Source: CAZGRP01 sp964527995 (GTDB lineage Bacteria; Zhuqueibacterota; Zhuqueibacteria; Oceanimicrobiales; CAZGRP01). From it: 31,479 bases of DNA. Shown here one piece after another: positions 25,215 to 31,479 of the stretch. How positions within the stretch are numbered: position 1 is the stretch's first letter; each line of letters opens with the position of its first letter. The stretch spans positions 1-31,479 of the forward strand of contig CAZGRP010000050.1 of NCBI GenBank assembly GCA_964527995.1. The letters run 5' to 3'. The position numbers were made by a program, and so were the translations under genes. The notes under the pieces are model-generated. The model did not search any database and was not told the origin of the DNA. It was given only the letters and a program-made list of their open reading frames with translations.

Positions 25215-27086
25215 ATGTGCTGTGGTTCAGTATCGTGTGGCGCTGGCCAGCCGCCGGCGTCCTCTTCTCTTGCCGAAGGCCTGGCGCCGGCCGTGTTTCG
25301 ACGCCGCTGGCTCGGATGGGTCGCGTTGGCGCTGTGGCTGGTCGCCGGGCCTGCCATCGGCCAGGAAGGGTACCTGCGCTATCCGGGGCCAAAGATCGCC
25401 TACGAAGTGTCGGTCGATGAGGAGAACTGGGATGGTGTGAAGGTCACCACTCTGGCTGAGGATCTCCCCGACACTGCGGTGACGGTGGTGATGCCGCGCT
25501 GGAGTCCAGGGGCGTATGTTCTGCAGGACTACGGCGAGAATGTTGAAGATTTTCAGGCGTTCGACGTTTTCGGAAAACCGCTTCCGGTCGTTCGTTTGGA
25601 CCGACAGCGCTGGCGTATCGGCGGCCTGCGCTCGGGCTATTTCCGCGCGACGTATCGGGTGCGCTACCCGATGCGGTTCGGGCAGAGGAATATCGACACG
25701 ACCCACGCCCTCATTGAAGGGCCGATGACGTTTGTCTACCTGCAAGGCTATCGGCGCCAGCCATTGAGTGTCTCTTTCGATTTTCCCGCCGAATGGAAGA
25801 TTGCCACAGCTTTGAAGCCGGTCCGAAGCGGCGGCTATGATTACTGGGCCGAAGACTACGATACGCTGATCGATACGCCCGTGGAACTGGGGAATTTCGA
25901 GGAATTCCAGTTCACGGTGTCCAACGTCCGTTTCGACGTGGCTGTCGACGGGCCCATCGCCTTCAACGTGGACCGCTTTCTCCTCGTGCTGCGCAAGATC
26001 TGCCAGTATCAGGCGGAGCTTTTTGGCTACCTGCCGTTCGAGCACTACCAGTTCATCTACCACATCCGACCCGGGCCGCGCGGCGGTGGCGGACTGGAAC
26101 ACCTCACCTCGACGACCATTACTCTGTCAGGGCAGCGGATGGCCGAAGACCCCGCCAACGCCGCCGAGGTCACAGCACATGAGCTCTTCCACGCCTGGAA
26201 CGTGAAGCGCATTCACCCGAAAGTGCTTGGTCCCTTCGACTATCTTTTCGAGCCGCGCACCAAGGCGCTGTGGTTCAGCGAAGGGGTGACCAGCTACTAC
26301 GCCGCCTTGACGCTGGTGCGTACCGGCATCTGGTCGCAACAGCGGTTCCTGAAACACCTGGCCGAGCAGATCGAGCGGTTGCAGTCCAATCCGGACCGCC
26401 TGAAAACCAGCGTCGAAGAGGCGAGCTGGCGAATCTGGGAGCGTGGCTATCGCCATCCAGGGATCTCGTACTACAACAAGGGAGAGCTACTCGGGCTCCT
26501 CCTGGATCTGGAGATTCGGGCTTCGACTTCCGGGCGGCGGTCGCTGGACGACGTAATGCGGCTGCTGAACTGGTGGTATGCGCGTCGCAGTGTGGGTTTC
26601 GAGGAGACGGATCTGGAACGCGCCGTGAGCGCCGTGGCCGAGGCCGATTTTTCCTCCTTCTTCGATCGCTACGTGGCGGGGACCGTGGAGCTTCCGTATG
26701 CCGAGGCTTTCGCTGCCGCCGCATATGAGGTGAGTATCGACAGCACCTGGGCGCCCACCATCGGCGAGGTGGTCTTCGTCGGTGGAGACAGGCGGGTGAT
26801 TCGGGTCGAAGAGGGAAGCCCGGCGGACAATGCCGGGTTGCGCCGCGGAGACCGGCTGGTGTCTCTGGCCGGCAAACCGATCCAGAGCTACGCCCAGTAC
26901 GACAGTACTGTGGCGGCGCTCACCATTGGCAGCGAGGTGCCACTCAAGGTGCGCCGCCAGGACGTAAGCCTGGAATTGATCGTCCGCGTCGGGCGAAAGC
27001 AAAAGGTGTCCGCAGCGATCCGCCCGGTGGCTCAACCAACCCCGGAGCAACTTGCCCTGCGACAGCACTGGCTCACGGGAAAATAG
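25215..27086 (+). CDS. M61-family glycyl aminopeptidase-like protease with PDZ domain, exported
   Basis: A 623-residue exported metallopeptidase. After the signal segment come a beta-rich N-terminal M61 domain (about 50-250), a gluzincin catalytic domain with His322-Glu323-x-x-His326 in HELFHAWNVKRIHP and third ligand Glu356 in LWFSEGVTSYYA, and a C-terminal PDZ domain (about 515-605) with GSPADNAGLRRGDRLVSLAGKPI. M61 enzymes remove N-terminal Gly or Ala; PDZ domains usually hold peptide C-termini. The start is uncertain. ATG 25215 lies 7 nt behind the previous stop but has no clear ribosome site and gives an odd Cys-rich leader. GTG 25293 would give a compact signal peptide (MFRRRW...PAIGQ). 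The gene probably lies in one operon with both M16 genes and the M28 gene. Confidence 0.9.
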   Translation: MCCGSVSCGAGQPPASSSLAEGLAPAVFRRRWLGWVALALWLVAGPAIGQEGYLRYPGPKIAYEVSVDEENWDGVKVTTLAEDLPDTAVTVVMPRWSPGAYVLQDYGENVEDFQAFDVFGKPLPVVRLDRQRWRIGGLRSGYFRATYRVRYPMRFGQRNIDTTHALIEGPMTFVYLQGYRRQPLSVSFDFPAEWKIATALKPVRSGGYDYWAEDYDTLIDTPVELGNFEEFQFTVSNVRFDVAVDGPIAFNVDRFLLVLRKICQYQAELFGYLPFEHYQFIYHIRPGPRGGGGLEHLTSTTITLSGQRMAEDPANAAEVTAHELFHAWNVKRIHPKVLGPFDYLFEPRTKALWFSEGVTSYYAALTLVRTGIWSQQRFLKHLAEQIERLQSNPDRLKTSVEEASWRIWERGYRHPGISYYNKGELLGLLLDLEIRASTSGRRSLDDVMRLLNWWYARRSVGFEETDLERAVSAVAEADFSSFFDRYVAGTVELPYAEAFAAAAYEVSIDSTWAPTIGEVVFVGGDRRVIRVEEGSPADNAGLRRGDRLVSLAGKPIQSYAQYDSTVAALTIGSEVPLKVRRQDVSLELIVRVGRKQKVSAAIRPVAQPTPEQLALRQHWLTGK

Positions 27087-27108
27087 CTGGAATTCGGAGG
27101 AAGACCGG

Positions 27109-29217
27109 ATGAGCAAACTGATCAGATTGCCGCATGCAGCCTTCGTCCTGCTGCTCGCTGCCCCGATTTGGGGCTTCGCCCAGGAGCAGCCCAACCCGAA
27201 GACACTGCTCCCCGACAGCGTGCTCAGTGTCCTGCAAGATGAAGTCTCGGGGTCGCTTGCCTTGAGCTATGTGATCGAGCTGGCCGGGTATAACCGCAAT
27301 CGCCCGGCGTCAGAATATGCCGGCACCTACTGGGAGAGTCAGTATGTCGACAGCATGGCGACTTCTTTCGGGTTGGCGAACGTGCACATCGAGCGTTTCA
27401 AGCGCCGACCCCAGTGGGATGCGGAATACGGCGAGCTTTGGATGGTCGAACCCAAGAAGCGGCTCATCATCAGTCACCGGGACGTGGCTGCGGCACTGGC
27501 GCCGGGGAGCCAGAGCGTCGATACCACGGCGGAGCTCATTTACTGCGGCCGCGGTGAGCGCGAAGAGGATTATGAAGGTAGGGATGTCGCCGGAAAGATC
27601 GTCCTGGTCTCCGGATCTCTGTCTAAGGCTCATCGCATCGCAGTCGGCAAGAAGAATGCGGTCGGCGTCGTGTCGTTCAACGATCCCACTGGCAAGCCGA
27701 TCGATCGTCCGGATCAGATTTCTTGGCAGTCGATCCGACCCGCGCCCGGACAAGAACACGCCTTCGGCTTCACCCTGTCGCACCGACTTGGCATGAAGCT
27801 GCTGGATCGCCTGGAGCGCGGTCAGAAGGTCGTGGTGCGCGCCAGGGTGAAGACCGCGATGTACGATGTCGACCGGGAGGTGCCCACGGCCGTGATCCCC
27901 GGTGACGGCTCCACGTCCCAAGAGGTGGTTCTTTCCGGCCACCTCTTCGAGGGCATCTCCAAGCAGGGCGCCGCGGACGATGCCAGCGGTGCGGCGGTGG
28001 TCTTGGAAGTCGGGCGAGCCCTCACTCACCTCATCCGCAGCGGTGTGCTGCCGCGGCCGAAAAGAACGATTCGCCTGCTGTGGGTGCCGGAGATCACCGG
28101 AACCGCTGCCTACCTGGAGCGCTATCCGCAGGAGGTGGCGAACATGGTGGCCGCCATCTCCATCGACATGATCGGCGAGAACCAGACGCTTCACCGTAAC
28201 TCGCTGCACCTCTATCGGAATCCTTATTCCATGGCGAGCTTCGTTGATGACGTCTGTCAGGATTTCTTCGAATACGTCGGCGACACAAACCGGGAGAAGG
28301 TGCACAACCGCCGGATCGTCTACGGGTTCATGAACCCCATCATCGATCCGAACGGTTCGCAAGACCCGTTTTTCTTCCACATCGAGAAGTATTACGGCAG
28401 CAGCGATCATGCTGTGTACAACCACTACGATGTCGGTGTGCCGGCGGTGCTGTTCAACAACTGGCCCGATCGAGCTTATCACACCAGCGAAGATCGTCCG
28501 GCGAGCCTGGATCCGACGCAGCTCAAGCGCGGTGCCTTCATCGCTGCTGCTGCCGCCTACTATCTTGCCAGCGCCGGGAGCGAAGAGGTGGAACGCCTGG
28601 CCGGACTGATGGCCGGGTATGCCAAGGAACGCATAGGTCGCGATCTGACAGCAGCGATGGAGGCCGTCAGCCGGAGCACACCGGAAACCATTGCCCAAAG
28701 CTACAAGGAGGCCCAGGTCAAGGTGCGGCAGGCCTATCTTCGTGAGAGTCGAGCGCTGGGGACCGTGAAGGTTCTGGCAGCCGGCGACCGCAGCGCAGCG
28801 CAGAAAATCGACGGCTTGCAGCGCCGGCTTGCCCTGGGGCAAACGGCCGATCTGAAGCTGCTGGAAGCTCACTACCGAAATGTCTGCAGGCAGCTCGGGG
28901 TGCCGGCGGAGAAACCGAGGCTGACGGCCGAGGAGAGGCGTGCTTCGCGCTACTTCCCCGTTCGTGCCGCACCTGATAGTGGGGCATCGCTGATCTCTCG
29001 ACTCTTCCGCCGTGGTCGCAGCCGACGTCTGCGTCCCTTCGCCGCGCGTGAAGCCCTTGCTCTTGCCGATGGTTCGCACTCCGTCCTCCAGATCCGCGAC
29101 TTCATCAGTGCGGAGTTTGAGCCGGTGGCCGTCGATCAGGTCGTACGCTTCTTCGCCGATTTGGCGAAGCAGGGCCAAATCTCATTTAAAGGCGAGCGGC
29201 CGCCGGTGGATGAATGA
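27109..29217 (+). CDS. M28-like zinc aminopeptidase domain with C-terminal winged-helix-like domain, exported
   Basis: A 702-residue protein with a signal peptide (ending GFA-QEQ), a PA-like inserted domain (about 130-240) and an M28-type domain. Metal ligands can be placed at His278 (SGHLFEG), Asp290 (AADDASGA), Glu328 (VPEITGT), Asp353 (SIDMIGE) and His458 (YHTSED). Most M28 enzymes have Glu-Glu at the base/ligand site. Here it is Pro327-Glu328, a form I associate with the less studied aminopeptidase-like DUF4910-type proteins, so the usual general base may be missing. A charged helical linker (about 490-630) leads to about 60 C-terminal residues (ALALADGSHSVLQIRDFI and onward) that look like a winged-helix or PqqD-like fold. 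GGAGGAAG precedes ATG 27109, 22 nt behind the M61 gene. Confidence 0.85.
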   Translation: MSKLIRLPHAAFVLLLAAPIWGFAQEQPNPKTLLPDSVLSVLQDEVSGSLALSYVIELAGYNRNRPASEYAGTYWESQYVDSMATSFGLANVHIERFKRRPQWDAEYGELWMVEPKKRLIISHRDVAAALAPGSQSVDTTAELIYCGRGEREEDYEGRDVAGKIVLVSGSLSKAHRIAVGKKNAVGVVSFNDPTGKPIDRPDQISWQSIRPAPGQEHAFGFTLSHRLGMKLLDRLERGQKVVVRARVKTAMYDVDREVPTAVIPGDGSTSQEVVLSGHLFEGISKQGAADDASGAAVVLEVGRALTHLIRSGVLPRPKRTIRLLWVPEITGTAAYLERYPQEVANMVAAISIDMIGENQTLHRNSLHLYRNPYSMASFVDDVCQDFFEYVGDTNREKVHNRRIVYGFMNPIIDPNGSQDPFFFHIEKYYGSSDHAVYNHYDVGVPAVLFNNWPDRAYHTSEDRPASLDPTQLKRGAFIAAAAAYYLASAGSEEVERLAGLMAGYAKERIGRDLTAAMEAVSRSTPETIAQSYKEAQVKVRQAYLRESRALGTVKVLAAGDRSAAQKIDGLQRRLALGQTADLKLLEAHYRNVCRQLGVPAEKPRLTAEERRASRYFPVRAAPDSGASLISRLFRRGRSRRLRPFAAREALALADGSHSVLQIRDFISAEFEPVAVDQVVRFFADLAKQGQISFKGERPPVDE

Positions 29218-29269
29218 GGCCTCACGAACGAATTTCTTGTACGAACGGCAAGGAGCTCTCGACGGAACG

Positions 29270-29286
29270 CCACGGACGAACACGGA
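29270..29286 (+). repeat. Degenerate CCACGGA...CACGGA intergenic motif, copy 2
   Basis: Reads CCACGGACGAACACGGA, sharing 14 of 17 positions with 12327-12343. It lies about 50 nt behind the M28 stop, as copy 1 lies about 20 nt behind the TolC stop. Confidence 0.35.
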
Positions 29287-29429
29287 GCTGGCCGTTGGTT
29301 GATGCCGCTTTCCCGTGGTAGCCAGTCCGTACCACATGGCGTTCCGATAGTCCCATGGACTTTCCCGCCTCCTCCTGCCCCCAGACCTCTCTTGCGGCGG
29401 TCAGATTGACGCACATGTTGTACCATATC

Positions 29430-29445
29430 GCACAGTCGGCTGTGC
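29430..29445. promoter_or_regulatory. Palindrome, possible activator site upstream of sigma54 promoter
   Basis: GCACAG-TCGG-CTGTGC is a perfect 6-bp-arm palindrome about 165 nt before the -24 element, a usual distance for sigma54 enhancer sites. An overlapping alternative hairpin pairs GTCGGC (29435-29440) with GCCGAC (29450-29455). Binding by an activator is inference. Confidence 0.35.
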
Positions 29446-29574
29446 TTATGCCGACACTTTGACAGGATCACCCTTGCTGAAGATGCCAGTGCCCGCGGCA
29501 GGATTCACGGCCCATCTTTCAATCACACAAATACGCATACCTCTAAGGAATTATAAATCAATGCGATAGAGGAA

Positions 29575-29590
29575 TGTTGTTCCTGCAACA
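29575..29590. promoter_or_regulatory. Palindrome next to sigma54 promoter
   Basis: TGTTG-TTCCTG-CAACA, with 5-bp arms, ends 18 nt before the -24 element. It has the same 16-nt overall size as the palindrome at 29430 but a different arm sequence. It could be an operator or a proximal activator site. Confidence 0.3.
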
Positions 29591-29608
29591 AGAGGGTGCG
29601 GCAGCGGA

Positions 29609-29624
29609 TGGCATGGGGATTGCA
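29609..29624 (+). promoter_or_regulatory. Sigma54 (RpoN) -24/-12 promoter
   Basis: TGGCA at 29609-29613 and TTGCA at 29620-29624 place GG and GC exactly 10 nt apart, as sigma54 RNA polymerase requires. The elements match the consensus TGGCAC-N5-TTGCA except for the C after TGGCA. Transcription would start near 29635, 25 nt before the GTG of the small gene, which itself has an excellent ribosome site. Confidence 0.7.
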
Positions 29625-29659
29625 ATGGGCATAGGTCGTGAAGACGGAGGTGAGCGGAC

Positions 29660-29959
29660 GTGAAAACGACAGAGATCAAACAGCAGCCCATTGAGCTTTC
29701 GGCGCTGGTGCCGACCGCAAGGTTTGCTCTTCTTGTGGAACTACAGCGCCTGGCCATTGAAGTCGACTACAACTACCTGCGCAGCCGAGACCCGGAGGGA
29801 GCGCCCGACAAGAAGCATTTCGCTCGCGCGTGGCTTCAGCAGTGTTCGAAGGATTTCCGCGAGTGGTACGAACGGATCGTTGAAGACTCTCCGACTCGAC
29901 TCCCGGAGTTGCTTCTGGCGGCGCGCAGAGGGCTGCAGGACGCACCGGCGTTGGCCTGA
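29660..29959 (+). CDS. Orphan 99-residue protein under sigma54-type control
   Basis: I do not recognise this protein. It starts with GTG 29660, with GGAGGTGA at 29646-29653 as a strong ribosome site. The sequence is 99 residues, mostly helical in appearance and charged, with RFALLVELQRLAIEVDYNYL near the start, a basic and aromatic middle (KKHFARAWLQQCSKDFREWYERI) and a Leu/Ala-rich end. It has one Cys, no signal peptide and no membrane segment, so it is probably cytoplasmic. It stands alone between its own -24/-12 promoter and a strong terminator, so it is an independent transcription unit. Because sigma54 promoters need a dedicated activator, its expression is likely tied to a specific signal such as nitrogen state or surface stress. 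Confidence 0.75.
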   Translation: MKTTEIKQQPIELSALVPTARFALLVELQRLAIEVDYNYLRSRDPEGAPDKKHFARAWLQQCSKDFREWYERIVEDSPTRLPELLLAARRGLQDAPALA

Positions 29960-30020
29960 GAGGGGGCCACACGGAGTCTTCCCAACGAGCCCGCAGATGG
30001 CGGGCCATTTCATAGATCTT

Positions 30021-30055
30021 AGGAGCCCAGTCGTACGGCTGGGCTCCTATTTTTT
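30021..30055 (+). terminator. Rho-independent terminator of the small sigma54 gene
   Basis: AGGAGCCCAG (30021-30030) and CTGGGCTCCT (30039-30048) form a perfect 10-bp stem with an 8-nt loop, followed by A and six T. A second hairpin, GCCCGC-AGATG-GCGGGC (29989-30005), precedes it. It is the clearest terminator in the window. Confidence 0.92.
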
Positions 30056-30219
30056 GCCCCGGAACAGCGCCGGTCTCCTGCGGCGGCCGCCGTCACGATC
30101 CGCAGAGCGAGAGTTGGGCACGGAGCCCCCTTGCGCTCGCTGGCGTCGAAGCCCTGCCGAGACATCTTTTCTGCGTCCCTACTCCCTTGCTTTTCAAATA
30201 GGTTAGCCTCAACTTCCCC
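30056..30219. other. Intergenic spacer before cysteine desulfurase promoter
   Basis: This is part of a gap of about 370 nt between the small gene and the cysteine desulfurase. I see no gene, repeat or clear structure here. The GC-rich first part changes to a T-rich stretch that leads into the promoter at 30220. Confidence 0.5.
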
Positions 30220-30248
30220 TTGCCATTTTGCCGCCTGTGCGTTATATT
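30220..30248 (+). promoter_or_regulatory. Sigma70-type promoter for cysteine desulfurase
   Basis: TTGCCA at 30220-30225 and TATATT at 30243-30248 are separated by 17 nt. Each matches 5 of 6 consensus bases. Transcription would start near 30255, leaving a leader of about 75 nt. I see no obvious IscR-type or riboswitch structure in that leader. Confidence 0.65.
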
Positions 30249-30330
30249 GATTTGATGTAGATCGGCGTGCAGCGCTGATTTTGCCGTGCAATCCGTCAAC
30301 CAGAATCTCGGCTTGAAGGCTCAAGGAAAG

Positions 30331-31479
30331 ATGAGGGTTTATTTCGACCATAGTGCCACGACGCCGGTGGCTCCGGAGGTTCTCGAGGAGATGCTGCCGT
30401 TCTTCTCGCGTCGATTCGGCAATGCCTCCAGCATCCACGCCTTCGGCCGCGAGGCCAAGGTGGCTCTTGAGGAGGCCCGGGAGCGCGTAGCTGGGTTGAT
30501 CGGCGCGGATCCGTCGGAAATCGTGTTTACCAGCGGCGGCACTGAAGCTGACAATTGGGCCATCAAGCACATCGCCTTTGTGGCCGAGCCGGAAAAGCGG
30601 CACGTCGTCACATCGCAGGTGGAGCATCATGCCGTCCTGCACTCCTGCCAGTTTCTGGAAAAGGTTGGTTTCGAAGTCACTTATCTCAAGCCGGACCGAT
30701 ATGGCCGAATCGCGCCGGCGCAGGTCGCCGAGGCGATCCGCGATGACACGGCGTTGGTGAGCATCATGCACGCCAACAACGAAATCGGCACCATCAATCC
30801 AATCGCCGAGATCGGGCGCGTCGCCAGGGAGCGCGGTGTGCTCTTCCACACTGACGCGGTGCAGAGCTATGGCAAGCTGCCCGTGGATGTACGCACCATG
30901 CCGATCGACCTGCTGTCGGCCTCCAGCCACAAGATCTACGGGCCGAAGGGCATCGGCTTTCTCTTTGTTCGCAAGGGCGTGCGGCTGGCACCGCTGCTTC
31001 ATGGCGGTGGTCATGAGCGCCGCCGCCGTGCCGGAACCGAGAACGTGCCGGCAATCGTCGGCTTCGGGAAGGCGGCGGAAGTGTGCGCGGCCTCGATGGA
31101 GTCGGAGGCGGCGCGACTGCGCCAGCTGACCGGCCGGCTGGTGGAAGGCGTCCTGGGAGGAATCCCAGGGGTGAGCCTCAACGGCCATCCGTCCGATCGC
31201 TTGCCAGGTTTGGTGAACTTTGCAATCGAGGGAGTGGAGAATGAATCTCTCCTCATGAGTCTGGATTTAAAGGGAATTGCTGCTTCGAACGGCGCGGCGT
31301 GCACGTCCGGCAGCCTCGAGCCGTCGCACGTTATGCGGGTGCTGGGCCAGCGCCACGCAGCCGTTCGCTTCAGCCTGGGACGGTCCAACACGGAGGACGA
31401 GGTGGATTACGTTGTGGAGAGCCTGGTTGAGATCGTCGGGCGCTTGCGCGGGGTGAAGAGAGGTCGAGTAGCGGTATAG
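30331..31479 (+). CDS. Cysteine desulfurase, NifS/IscS type
   Basis: A 382-residue pyridoxal-phosphate enzyme of class V that takes sulfur from cysteine as a persulfide for Fe-S cluster or thiolation pathways in the cytoplasm. Visible motifs are the N-terminal VYFDHSATTPV, FTSGGTEADNWAI, the HH pair in VEHHAVLH, HANNEIGTINP, the cofactor Lys201 in SSHKIYGPKG, and catalytic Cys324 in GAACTSGSLEPSHVM, which gives the loop of NifS/IscS rather than SufS. The frame opens at 30286, but ATG 30331 with AAGGA just upstream begins exactly where family members start. The stop is the last codon of the window, so a possible IscU/NifU or thiolase partner would lie beyond it. Confidence 0.93.
   Translation: MRVYFDHSATTPVAPEVLEEMLPFFSRRFGNASSIHAFGREAKVALEEARERVAGLIGADPSEIVFTSGGTEADNWAIKHIAFVAEPEKRHVVTSQVEHHAVLHSCQFLEKVGFEVTYLKPDRYGRIAPAQVAEAIRDDTALVSIMHANNEIGTINPIAEIGRVARERGVLFHTDAVQSYGKLPVDVRTMPIDLLSASSHKIYGPKGIGFLFVRKGVRLAPLLHGGGHERRRRAGTENVPAIVGFGKAAEVCAASMESEAARLRQLTGRLVEGVLGGIPGVSLNGHPSDRLPGLVNFAIEGVENESLLMSLDLKGIAASNGAACTSGSLEPSHVMRVLGQRHAAVRFSLGRSNTEDEVDYVVESLVEIVGRLRGVKRGRVAV

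Larger units (their letters stand above)
29218..29608. other. Intergenic region, about 390 nt
   Basis: No accepted gene. Contents are copy 2 of the CCACGGA motif (29270-29286), a palindrome (29430-29445), an AT-rich patch (about 29520-29580) and a second palindrome (29575-29590) before the sigma54 promoter. A 64-codon minus-strand frame at 29222-29416 reads protein-like but I do not recognise it. Confidence 0.5.

Noticed and set aside
27310..29178. 622-codon minus-strand frame opposite the M28-like gene
   Set aside because: Shadow frame; the + strand carries signal peptide and metal-ligand motifs.

Overview
The window looks like chromosomal DNA from a high-GC, Gram-negative bacterium. Evidence for an outer membrane is a TolC-family protein and a heptosyltransferase-like GT9 enzyme. 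All 20 protein genes I accept lie on the + strand. The mix of efflux genes, surface-glycan genes and many exported peptidases would suit a proteolytic Acidobacteriota-type organism, but that placement is inference from gene content. I see no tRNA, rRNA, CRISPR array or intact transposase gene.

Layout. (1) 41-6298: a haloacid dehalogenase-like hydrolase, ornithine carbamoyltransferase (argF), a FemAB/GNAT-like acyltransferase whose start overlaps the argF stop, then two GT4-type and one GT9 glycosyltransferase. This is probably a surface-glycan block. (2) 6420-12306: two tandem membrane-fusion proteins, a MacB-like ABC permease without an ATPase domain, and a TolC-like outer-membrane protein. 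(3) 12550-13544: a strong sigma70-type promoter and a fumarylacetoacetate-hydrolase-family enzyme. (4) 13701-29217: a peptide-degradation island with two M42 proteins, a cytoplasmic L-asparaginase, an S8 subtilase, an M14 carboxypeptidase-like protein, an M16 pair (one zinc subunit and one non-zinc partner), an M61-PDZ peptidase and an M28-like protein. All except the asparaginase carry an N-terminal export signal. The last four genes are closely spaced and probably form an operon. (5) 29218-30055: a 99-residue orphan gene behind a sigma54-type -24/-12 promoter, ending at a strong intrinsic terminator. (6) 30220-31479: a sigma70-type promoter and a NifS/IscS-type cysteine desulfurase.

How the genes may work together. 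The S8 endopeptidase would cut extracellular or periplasmic protein. The M14, M16, M42, M61 and M28 proteins would trim the peptides, and the asparaginase would deaminate the resulting asparagine in the cytoplasm. The observations most worth a second look are: an M42 protein that has lost most of its metal ligands and its catalytic glutamate next to an intact paralogue; the orphan sigma54-driven small gene with palindromes upstream; the M28-like protein with Pro-Glu in place of Glu-Glu and a winged-helix-like tail; and a 153-bp palindromic MITE-like element.
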